In this document: positions 23,952 to 30,421 of the stretch, one piece after another
How the letters are laid out: every line of letters starts with the position of its first letter
Numbering within the stretch: the stretch's first letter is position 1
Origin: JBOFMT01 sp051658525
GTDB taxonomy: Bacteria > Bacillota_I > Bacilli_A > Erysipelotrichales > Erysipelotrichaceae
DNA: 30,421 nucleotides
Reading direction: 5' to 3'
Assembly (NCBI GenBank): GCA_051658525.1
Contig: JBOFMT010000099.1
Location: 1 to 30,421, forward strand
Position numbers and translations under genes: made by a program
Notes under the pieces: model-generated
What the model saw: the letters and a program-made list of their open reading frames with translations, nothing else
Told to the model about the DNA's origin: nothing
Database searches by the model: none

Positions 23952-26261
23952 ATGGATGCGTTTATGAAGGAATATGGATTGAGCCAAGTGGAAGTTAGTC
24001 AACGCGTAGCGAACCATCAAACGAACATTCAACCCAAACCCATTACCAAAACAACGAAACAAATTATCAAAGATAATATCATTAGTTTGTTTAACCTTTA
24101 TAATTTAGCCATCATGCTCTTGTTACTAAGTGTTGGTGCCTATAAAAATATCTTCTTTTTTGGTATCGTCATTATGAATACCGGAATTAGTATCGTTCAA
24201 GAATGGCGCGCCAAAGTTGCATTAGAAAAACTCACACTCCTCTCTACCCCTTATGCAACACTTGTACGAGATCACAAGTTGTGTCATGTCAAGGTAGAAG
24301 ATATCGTACTTGGTGATTGCATTCGCTATCAAGCTGGGGATCAAATTGTTGCAGACGCCATGGTCGTCCTTGATAGTGTAGAAGTGAACGAAGCACTCTT
24401 AACTGGAGAAAGCGACAGTATCATAAAAAGTAGTCATTCGCATCTTTTATCTGGTAGTTTTGTCATCAGTGGTTGTTGTTATGCGATTGTAGAACACGTT
24501 GGGGCGGATAATTTTGCAAGTCGTCTAGCACAACAAGCAAAAACCTACAAACATTTTCAATCTTCCCTACTCGATGATATGAATGCTGTCGTACGCTTTA
24601 GTAGTTACTTTGTCCTTCCTTTTGGATTGTTGTTATTTGCACGCAGCATGCTAACACAAGGTTTGAGCTACAGCGAAAGCATCATTGCCACATCAGCTGC
24701 ATTATTAGGGATGTTACCGAAAGGTCTGATCTTACTAACTACAGTTTCTTTGGTAATTGCCATTGTGAAGCTATCTCAAAAAAAAATATTAATTCAAGAA
24801 CTTTACAGTATCGAGATGTTGGCACGCGTAGATACCATTTGTTTTGATAAAACAGGAACCTTAACCAAGGGGGAGATGCAAGTACACACTTGGTACCCAC
24901 TTGAACAAATAAACGAATCTATCTTAGACTTGCTCGGTTCCTATTTGGGGGCGAGCCAAGATCAAAACGCTACCATGTTAGCATTGCGCAAAGCATACCA
25001 AAGTAATACCATCTACCAAACAAAAAGCTCACAGGCATTTTCAAGTGAACGAAAATACAGTAGCATCGACTTTTTCCATTTGGGGATGTTTTACCTAGGA
25101 GCTTACGATGTTCTACTCTCTTCTAGCAAACAAAGTGAGCTCGCCAAGCAATACGAACAACAAGGTTATCGCACATTATTGTTTGCACGCAATACCTCAC
25201 CGAACACCCCTGAAAAGATGCAACCACTTGCACTATTTATCCTACAAGACCCCTTACGCGATCATGTAGAAGAGCTCTTATCCTATTTTTCCAAAGAAGG
25301 AATTGCAATTAAAATCTTATCTGGAGATGGACTAACGACCGTTCAAAGCATTGCCAACCAAGCGGGTATCCCATTCGCCAACAGTGCAATCGATGCTAGG
25401 AGCCTAGCAAGTACAGAAGCACTTACCAGTGCTGCTGTAGACCATAGCGTCTTTGCCCGCGTATCACCCGATCAAAAAAAGGCGCTTATTCAAGCATGGC
25501 AAGCACAAGGGCACGTTGTGGCTATGAGTGGAGATGGTGTCAATGATGTATTAGCGCTCAAACAAGCAGACTGCTCCATTGCTATGGCTTGTGGTAGTAG
25601 TGCAGCGAGTCAAATTAGTCAAGTTGTGCTACTCGACTCCGATTTTACCCATGTCCCTAACATCTTGCAAGAAGGTCGTCGTGTTATCAACAACATTGAA
25701 CGCTCCGCTAGTTTATTTTTAGTAAAAACAACCTATTCGTTTTTATTAACACTAGCAAGTATCGTGTTGGGCTTTGCCTATCCCTTCATCCCGATTCAAT
25801 TATCCCTTATTAGTAACTTCATCGAAGGCTTTCCCGCATTCTTTTTAAATCTAGAACCAAACAACAAACGTGTGAGTGGACGCTTTTTACGTATTGTACT
25901 TCATAACACGTTACCAACTTCCATCTTGATTGTTTTTGATATCATCATCATTCAATTATGGATAGCTCCGCTATTACAACTCCCAGCAACAGAAACAACG
26001 ACACTGTGCTTCTACGTGATGGGTTTTTGTTGGTTGATGCAATTATTTCATATCTTACGACCTATCACGTTATTTCATGCTTGTTTGTGGTTGGTAGCTT
26101 GCAGTGGCTTTTATGTTAGTGCCTATCTCTTACGTGATTTTATTGAACTAACAATCTTATCATCTCAAAGTGTTATCGTATTAGCATGGTTTGTGCTATT
26201 CACATATCCGCTCCAACTCGGATTAGAACATGTGTTAAAGCCCTTGTTTCACCAACAATAA
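23952..26261 (+). CDS. CtpE-like cation-transporting P-type ATPase
   Basis: This 769-residue P-type ATPase has a phosphorylation site at Asp299 in DKTGT, the actuator motif TGES at 151-154, and the hinge MSGDGVNDVLALKQADC near 530-550. Order: short cytoplasmic start, helices M1-M2 (about 45-85, ending QEWRAK), actuator domain, M3-M4 (about 215-275), phosphorylation/nucleotide domains, then M5-M10 (about 595-765). The short nucleotide domain and the IVQEWRAK segment after M2 recall the CtpE-like branch, linked in mycobacteria to calcium. The M4 ion-binding motif reads LPKGL rather than PEGL. The ATG at 23952 has AAAGGAGGTG upstream; TATACT at 23925-23930 is a likely -10 box. It is monocistronic. 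The transported ion is uncertain. Confidence 0.88.
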   Translation: MDAFMKEYGLSQVEVSQRVANHQTNIQPKPITKTTKQIIKDNIISLFNLYNLAIMLLLLSVGAYKNIFFFGIVIMNTGISIVQEWRAKVALEKLTLLSTPYATLVRDHKLCHVKVEDIVLGDCIRYQAGDQIVADAMVVLDSVEVNEALLTGESDSIIKSSHSHLLSGSFVISGCCYAIVEHVGADNFASRLAQQAKTYKHFQSSLLDDMNAVVRFSSYFVLPFGLLLFARSMLTQGLSYSESIIATSAALLGMLPKGLILLTTVSLVIAIVKLSQKKILIQELYSIEMLARVDTICFDKTGTLTKGEMQVHTWYPLEQINESILDLLGSYLGASQDQNATMLALRKAYQSNTIYQTKSSQAFSSERKYSSIDFFHLGMFYLGAYDVLLSSSKQSELAKQYEQQGYRTLLFARNTSPNTPEKMQPLALFILQDPLRDHVEELLSYFSKEGIAIKILSGDGLTTVQSIANQAGIPFANSAIDARSLASTEALTSAAVDHSVFARVSPDQKKALIQAWQAQGHVVAMSGDGVNDVLALKQADCSIAMACGSSAASQISQVVLLDSDFTHVPNILQEGRRVINNIERSASLFLVKTTYSFLLTLASIVLGFAYPFIPIQLSLISNFIEGFPAFFLNLEPNNKRVSGRFLRIVLHNTLPTSILIVFDIIIIQLWIAPLLQLPATETTTLCFYVMGFCWLMQLFHILRPITLFHACLWLVACSGFYVSAYLLRDFIELTILSSQSVIVLAWFVLFTYPLQLGLEHVLKPLFHQQ

Positions 26262-26290
26262 GCGACCCCAAAAAGGGATCGCTCTTTATT
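26261..26290 (+). terminator. Bidirectional terminator after the ATPase gene
   Basis: AGCGA-c-CCC / GGG-a-TCGCT (26261-26269 and 26275-26283) with one mismatch surrounds an A-rich loop; the plus-strand tail is CTTTATTATTT. It also ends the convergent amidohydrolase gene. Confidence 0.7.
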
Positions 26291-27446
26291 ATTTCATGGC
26301 TACTTCAATTAAGGCTTTTACCCCATAGAGTAAAGCAGCATCATCAAACGTTGCTTTACAGTTATGAAGTGCATAAGGATGTCCTTCTTCTGCATTTCCA
26401 CAAGAAAGTGTTAAAAAAGCACTCGGAACTTGTTTTGAAATCCAACAAAAATCTTCACTGACGATCCATGGTTCACTACGTTTTTGCCAAAGCGGTCCAA
26501 ACCATGGTTCTATTTGAGTTCCTACATGTTGCAACCAGCTAGGATCGTTAACAATCGAATCCACGCTCTGTTTGATGGTTAACTTTGCTGTTGCCTGAAA
26601 ACTCTTAGCTTGAAACTCGATGATTTCTTGCATTCTTGACAGGATCATCGTACGATCCGCAGTATCAAAGGTTCGTAGTGTACCACGTAGTAAAGCAACT
26701 TCAGGAATAATATTGTGGTTCTTTCCTGCTTGAAAACAACCAATTGTTAGCACTGTTGGGTGAAAGGCATTCAACTCCCGCGCTATCAATGCTTGTAACC
26801 CTAAATAAATATGTGCTCCAACATTGATGGGATCCACACCTTGATAAGGCATTGCACCATGTGCACTTTTCCCTTGAATTTCAATTTCAAAAATATCCGA
26901 TGCTGCTGTTGTTTCATTTTCAATATAACGCAGTGTTCCCATTGGATCTTTTCCAATCTCACAATGAAGTGCTAACGCATGGCTCACACCATCCAATACC
27001 CCTTGTGCAATCATCGCATTTGCCCCTTGCACCGATTCTTCATCTGGCTGAAACATCAACCGAATTTTTTGTTTTAATTCGTGTTGATGTTCGATGATGT
27101 ATTTCGCAGCCCCCAACAGCATCGCCATATGCAAATCATGTCCACAACTATGCATCGCACCATTATTGCTTGCAAAGTCGAGATTCGTCTCTTCCTTCAT
27201 TGGTAAAGCATCCATATCGGCACGAAGTAATAGCATCGTATCACCACTACCAATATCAGCCACAATACCACTACCTGCCATCCATCGTGGTTTATACCCA
27301 TACTGTTCTAACGTTGAAAAAACATAGTGACTTGTTTGTGGTAAGTCAAAACCGATTTCCGGTATTTGATGTAGTGTATGACGATGGTTACGTGTTTCCT
27401 CTTCCAATGCTTGATTTGAATTGATCCATGCTGCTATTTGTTTCAT
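26289..27446 (-). CDS. M20 family amidohydrolase (M20D type)
   Basis: This 385-residue metal-dependent amidohydrolase removes acyl groups from N-acyl amino acids or similar amides. The metal-binding and catalytic motifs are RADMDALP (75-82), HSCGHDLHMAMLLGAA with Cys101 and His103, and FQPDEE with Glu136/137. A dimerisation domain (KSAHGAMPYQGVDPI) sits in the middle, and AFLTLSCGN...HPYALHNCKATFDD near the end contributes the last His. These are features of the aminoacylase/hippurate hydrolase/N-acetyldiaminopimelate deacetylase group; which substrate is used cannot be told. I chose the ATG at 27446 with GAGGG upstream; the ATG at 27500 lies above the promoter. The promoter is TTGAAA-18-TATGAT (27471-27500). 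No dap gene is adjacent. Confidence 0.9.
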   Translation of the reverse strand: MKQIAAWINSNQALEEETRNHRHTLHQIPEIGFDLPQTSHYVFSTLEQYGYKPRWMAGSGIVADIGSGDTMLLLRADMDALPMKEETNLDFASNNGAMHSCGHDLHMAMLLGAAKYIIEHQHELKQKIRLMFQPDEESVQGANAMIAQGVLDGVSHALALHCEIGKDPMGTLRYIENETTAASDIFEIEIQGKSAHGAMPYQGVDPINVGAHIYLGLQALIARELNAFHPTVLTIGCFQAGKNHNIIPEVALLRGTLRTFDTADRTMILSRMQEIIEFQAKSFQATAKLTIKQSVDSIVNDPSWLQHVGTQIEPWFGPLWQKRSEPWIVSEDFCWISKQVPSAFLTLSCGNAEEGHPYALHNCKATFDDAALLYGVKALIEVAMK

Positions 27447-27470
27447 CTTGTTTCCCTCTATCTTTGTTCT

Positions 27471-27500
27471 ATCATACCCAATTATCCCCATGGATTTCAA
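27471..27500 (-). promoter_or_regulatory. Promoter of the M20 gene
   Basis: TTGAAA (27495-27500) and TATGAT (27471-27476) on the minus strand, 18 bp apart, sit in the 67-base gap after the surface-protein gene. No terminator is visible in that gap, so read-through from upstream may add to expression. Confidence 0.55.
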
Positions 27501-27513
27501 GTCAAAGCAAGTG

Positions 27514-29277
27514 TTACTTCGATTGTTTTGCTCGTTTTCTTAAACTGACTACCACAATTACAACACTAACAAGGACCAAACCAGTTGCAACAGCGCGTCC
27601 GAATGCTCGATTTTTATGTTCACTAATCACATAGATTCCATCACCCAACCAATCCAGACTCGCACCTTCCTTACTCAGTGATAATGGTTGCAAAGACGTC
27701 GCATCATAACTCCAATCCCATGTTGATTGGGTCGTTTCATCCCATGAAACAAGCAGTGGTACTGCATGATTAGGGGTAATGGTTTCTCTTTGGATTTGTC
27801 CTTGTTGGTTGGTTGTTGTTTTATGTACGACCAACCGCATGGCTCCTTTAACGATTTGATCAGGATAGTTGGTCATAAATTGTTCATCTACCTCTACTTG
27901 TTCCAAGGCAAAACGCAAGGAGATTCTGACACCTTGTTGTACGTTTAGTGTATCCACTTCACTCCAAATCGCTTCCCACAATAACGTTGGATTTGGTACG
28001 GTGATATTCGGGTGCTCATCAATGCCTACATCAGAAACAATAAGTGTATAAACATCACTTACCGTAGTATTCTTTTGTTCTGGCAAATCAGGGTCGGTAT
28101 TGGTAACTACAACCGTATACCGATACGTTCCACTCGTTTGTGGTTGTGGGGTGTAGGAGGAAGTTGTTGCATTGGGTATTGCTTGCTCATCACAATACCA
28201 CTGATAGCTCAGTGTTCCTTGTTCTACGGTTGCCTTGATTTGAAGTTCTTCTGCGGTTTCAAAACCAAACTGCAACTTTGTTTGGTCTAGTGAAGTTAGA
28301 ATACGAGGTTTCTCTACATGTTTGACTTCATATACCGTATAAGTTAATTCCTTGGGAGCATCATTATATACTTCTTTGATATAGGTTTCATTAAGCGGTG
28401 CAATTTGAATGTTGAGTGTAATATGTTCTCTAACCACATGCATTAAATATTCTTTCTTTAATAGGATTCCATCACTTACTAGTTCATAGTCCATGCCCAA
28501 ACGTAAGGCATTTCCTTTATACGTAATCGAAGCGATCGCATTGTTGTTGAGTGCCATTGGTACAAACAAATCACTATGACCACTATTTTCTGGATCCAAA
28601 TCAAAATAACCTTCTTGTTGTAACAAGCTAGCATCTTCATACACAACAACACCATGGGTATTGATGATGGTTCGATTGCCAGCATGATCGATAATTCTAG
28701 CATAGACATAGGTTTTAGTAGAAACATCCAACGCTAAGTCTTCCGCCTTACTCCACTTACCAAAAAGCGAGTAGTTATGTGGGTCATCGACCAATTGATA
28801 GTCGATACTTGCTACACCACTCCCTAGATCCGCCCCAGTAAATCGAACATTCGCAATATCCTTTACAAAGAGACGGGGATGTAAATCATCTGAATCATCC
28901 GTAAAGATTTGCTCATTGATTATGATTTGACCAGTTGGAGCTGTTTTATCGATTTTATCAACTACGATAACTTCCTGAAATTGCGTTTGATTTTTAGTCG
29001 TGATGTTTACTGTGTAACGATCATTATAAGGTGCTTGAAAAAAATACCAAGTCCCAAGTTTATTCACCTTGATCGTTTCCTTACTTGTTGAGACAACCAC
29101 CGCATCCACGTTGGTTGTCACTTGAAAGTAGAGTGTAGCACTACGACTTGTCCACTGAGTGGGATTGCCACGCACACTTGTGATGACTTCGCTTTGTGCA
29201 TCTACTGTTTGTATTAGACAAAAAAATAAAAAAAGTACCATTACAGTACCTTTGATCCATTGTTGTTTTCGTTTCAT
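27514..29277 (-). CDS. Membrane-anchored surface protein with Ig-like and X2-like domains
   Basis: This 587-residue exported protein has a signal peptide at 1-27 (basic start MKRKQQWIKG, hydrophobic core, VDA|Q cleavage). It ends in one membrane helix (about 562-579) and a basic tail SLRKRAKQSK, so it is held on the outside of the cell membrane; there is no LPXTG motif. Between these are beta-rich modules. About 30-115 is strand-rich. About 118-215 resembles bacterial Ig-like repeats (DKTAPTGQI, DLGSGVASIDY, IIDHAGNRT). About 220-310 resembles an X2/CBM_X2 module (NNNAIASITYKGNALRLGMDYELVSDGILLKKEYL). About 330-420 is an Ig-like domain (LSYQWYCDEQAIPNATTSSY...SGTYRYTVVVTN). No catalytic domain is seen. 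The ATG at 29277 has AAAAGGTGG upstream. Adhesion or wall scaffolding is plausible but unproven. Confidence 0.75.
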   Translation of the reverse strand: MKRKQQWIKGTVMVLFLFFCLIQTVDAQSEVITSVRGNPTQWTSRSATLYFQVTTNVDAVVVSTSKETIKVNKLGTWYFFQAPYNDRYTVNITTKNQTQFQEVIVVDKIDKTAPTGQIIINEQIFTDDSDDLHPRLFVKDIANVRFTGADLGSGVASIDYQLVDDPHNYSLFGKWSKAEDLALDVSTKTYVYARIIDHAGNRTIINTHGVVVYEDASLLQQEGYFDLDPENSGHSDLFVPMALNNNAIASITYKGNALRLGMDYELVSDGILLKKEYLMHVVREHITLNIQIAPLNETYIKEVYNDAPKELTYTVYEVKHVEKPRILTSLDQTKLQFGFETAEELQIKATVEQGTLSYQWYCDEQAIPNATTSSYTPQPQTSGTYRYTVVVTNTDPDLPEQKNTTVSDVYTLIVSDVGIDEHPNITVPNPTLLWEAIWSEVDTLNVQQGVRISLRFALEQVEVDEQFMTNYPDQIVKGAMRLVVHKTTTNQQGQIQRETITPNHAVPLLVSWDETTQSTWDWSYDATSLQPLSLSKEGASLDWLGDGIYVISEHKNRAFGRAVATGLVLVSVVIVVVSLRKRAKQSK

Positions 29278-29305
29278 CGGATACCACCTTTTCATAGCAA
29301 GTGGT

Positions 29306-29334
29306 ATTGTATCACAAAGCAAAAAAAAGCTCAA
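29306..29334 (-). promoter_or_regulatory. Promoter of the surface-protein gene
   Basis: TTGAGC (29329-29334) and TACAAT (29306-29311) on the minus strand are spaced 17 bp, with a T8 tract in the spacer. A 7-bp inverted repeat (ATACCAC at 29281-29287, GTGGTAT at 29301-29307) joins the -10 region to the ribosome site. Confidence 0.65.
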
Positions 29335-29336
29335 AT

Positions 29337-30020
29337 TTAGGAAAAATTCACATCGTTTCGCAACTGCTTTCGCAACTCAATTATTTGTAGCGAACTAGGG
29401 TTTTCATCAAAAGCATCTTCCGCCATCCGCACATGCTGGTGAACCCTCACACTTACAAGCGTATTCGCAGCAAATGCTTTGCTTTCCACTCGTTGGAGAG
29501 AAAGTGGTAGTTGCACTTCTTCCAACTGATTCCCCGCAAAAGCTAACACCCCAATGCGTTCTAGTCCCATCGGTAGGCTTACAGCATGTATCATTTTTTG
29601 ATAAAATGCCTTTGGCCCAATCTCACGTACTCGAACCCCTTTACAGTATTGTGGAATATCCACAACAACGGGCAAACTGGCATCCCACCTATAAAGTACA
29701 CCATCCTGCGTTATTTGAAAAAAAGTATCTGCAGGAAAATGATGCATGCGATACAGTTCAAATTGATCGCTTATTTCACCCATCAGCTTTTTCGAATTTG
29801 TTCTCCATTGTTGCATAATCTCACGTTTCATTGCTGGTGTTAATGGCAAGCACGATTGTAGTAACGTATCACGTTCGTGAAACCATAAGTATTCTAATGT
29901 TTCTGCTTCCATAGCAATTCCAGTAGCATGTAAGATACAAAGTCGAAACATTGCTACCAACTCACAAAAATCGGGATGTTGATACAACGCATTGAATTCA
30001 ATATCTAGTTTTGTTTCCAT
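29337..30020 (-). CDS. Small cytoplasmic leucine-rich-repeat (LRR_5/BspA-like) protein
   Basis: This 227-residue protein has a helical N-terminal half (about 1-100, METKLDIEFNALYQHPDFCELV...) of no recognised family. The C-terminal half has about three BspA/TpLRR-type repeats: VVVDIPQYCKGVRVREIGPKAFYQ, VSLPMGLERIGVLAFAGN and VQLPLSLQRVESKAFAAN. Such repeats are usually found on secreted proteins, yet there is no signal peptide here, so it should act in the cytoplasm as a protein-binding module. The stop codon lies just upstream of the surface-protein promoter. A promoter TTAGCA-18-TATACT (30063-30092) precedes it. The function is unknown. Confidence 0.72.
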   Translation of the reverse strand: METKLDIEFNALYQHPDFCELVAMFRLCILHATGIAMEAETLEYLWFHERDTLLQSCLPLTPAMKREIMQQWRTNSKKLMGEISDQFELYRMHHFPADTFFQITQDGVLYRWDASLPVVVDIPQYCKGVRVREIGPKAFYQKMIHAVSLPMGLERIGVLAFAGNQLEEVQLPLSLQRVESKAFAANTLVSVRVHQHVRMAEDAFDENPSSLQIIELRKQLRNDVNFS

Positions 30021-30062
30021 AATTAGCTCCCACTACCTTTGTCCAACAAAAGTCCTAATTGT

Positions 30063-30092
30063 AGTATAGCATGCTCCCTCATCTTTTGCTAA
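30063..30092 (-). promoter_or_regulatory. Probable promoter of the LRR gene, next to the intron end
   Basis: TTAGCA (30087-30092) and TATACT (30063-30068) on the minus strand are 18 bp apart. The -35 box lies within a few bases of the predicted 3' end of the group II intron. Confidence 0.45.
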
Positions 30093-30094
30093 AA

Positions 30095-30168
30095 GAAAAA
30101 GTAGGTGACTGAATTTCTTCAACCACCCCTTATCAAACCGTACGTACGCTACTAACGTATACGGCTTT
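30095..30168 (-). mobile_element. Group II intron 3' end: domains V and VI
   Basis: On the minus strand, AAGCCGTA / TACGGTTT forms an 8-bp lower stem, followed by a 2-base CG bulge on the 3' side and a second stem TACGT / GCGTA (30136-30167). This is the layout of group II domain V, including the catalytic AGC. The apical loop is not the usual GNRA tetraloop. Next comes a hairpin GGTGGTTGAA / TTCAGTCACC with a GAAA loop (30104-30127). It leads into a lower stem AAG / CTT with a single unpaired A (30102), where domain VI has its branch point. An ORF ends 39 bases before domain V, as intron-encoded proteins do. The rest of the intron lies beyond the window, and the exact 3' boundary is uncertain. 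Confidence 0.6.
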
Positions 30169-30206
30169 CCAACACGTTTCAACGTTAAATGCTTTAATGA
30201 CACAAT

Positions 30207-30421
30207 TTATTTCGCTAATGCATATTTCATAAAAGCTGTTTTATCAGCCTTCTTGCTACTTCTAACCTTGATTTTTTCTATATACTCTTCAATCGTTAGA
30301 TTTTCGTTCCATACTTTTCGATTCAAATATCCTCCGGTTGTTATTCCAAGTGTACTCACAAAGAAACGATTGGGATATTTCAATGTCAACATATATCCAT
30401 CTCGATATCTCGCAGTCTTCT
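30207..30421 (-). CDS. C-terminal end of an ORF cut by the window, possible intron-encoded protein
   Basis: The frame stays open from the right edge to a TAA at 30207, giving about 70 visible residues (KTARYRDGYMLTLKYPNRFF... ending KTAFMKYALAK). An ATG at 30392 could start a 61-residue protein, but the open frame before it and the lack of a clear ribosome site make it more likely the tail of a longer protein. I do not recognise the sequence. Its position 39 bases ahead of a domain V-like hairpin is where the reverse transcriptase/maturase of a group II intron would end, which is the only basis for that suggestion. The tail lacks a zinc-finger endonuclease motif. Confidence 0.45.
   Translation of the reverse strand, partial: KTARYRDGYMLTLKYPNRFFVSTLGITTGGYLNRKVWNENLTIEEYIEKIKVRSSKKADKTAFMKYALAK

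Noticed and set aside
29474..29818. A 114-codon plus-strand open frame within the LRR gene
   Set aside because: It is antisense to a protein with clear repeats and has no ribosome site.
1..30421. CRISPR arrays, tRNA or rRNA genes, transposase genes and prophage genes
   Set aside because: I looked for regularly spaced repeats, cloverleaf arms with a TTCRANY loop, and transposase or integrase motifs and saw none. The only mobile-element signal is the group II intron end at the right edge.

Overview
The window is AT-rich and gene-dense. It has strong AGGAGG-type ribosome binding sites, short intergenic gaps, many intrinsic terminators, and regulators of Firmicutes type (PadR with a HAAS partner, HxlR, WYL, and CcpA-like operators). 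A maltodextrin locus with a DUF1189 protein, a long-form HPF and a PPDK fit a fermentative low-GC Firmicute. An Erysipelotrichia-like gut or oral bacterium is my best guess, but this is inference.

Layout. 1-2.6 kb: the end of an SDR oxidoreductase (+), then a PHP phosphoesterase/GNAT pair and a stand-alone GyrI-like effector-binding protein (-). 2.7-16.2 kb: a starch/maltodextrin island. It holds two ABC permeases and a DUF1189 protein (-), a divergent cytoplasmic CBM34-GH13 enzyme (+), a PadR/HAAS pair (+), a GH13_31-type alpha-glucosidase (-), a MATE exporter (+), and an operon of binding lipoprotein, amylase lipoprotein and esterase (-). Malto-oligosaccharides would be trimmed at the cell surface by the lipoprotein amylase, captured by the binding lipoprotein, imported by the two permeases and cleaved inside by the two cytoplasmic GH13 enzymes. 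No transporter ATPase is encoded here, so it must be supplied from elsewhere.

16.5-23.6 kb (all -): hpf; a tightly coupled HxlR-WYL-DUF2779 operon; an ankyrin protein; mgsA; ppdK. 23.6-24 kb: a 370-base gene-free interval with the ppdK promoter, a CcpA-type operator and a strongly structured segment that may be an uncharacterised small RNA. 24-30 kb: a CtpE-like P-type ATPase (+), an M20 amidohydrolase, a membrane-anchored Ig/X2-like surface protein and a small leucine-rich-repeat protein (-). The right edge carries what looks like the 3' end (domains V and VI) of a group II intron, preceded by the C-terminal end of an ORF cut by the window.

Regulation. The promoters of malF, the binding protein and ppdK each carry a 14-bp site of the form TGYAARCGNTWTCA. 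In the two transport promoters it overlaps the -35 box in the same register, and at ppdK it sits on the predicted start site. This suggests common carbon-catabolite control. The most unusual items are a DUF2779 protein that seems to have lost its PD-(D/E)XK active site while keeping its metal cysteines and DEDDy motif, the structured RNA upstream of ppdK, and the group II intron end.
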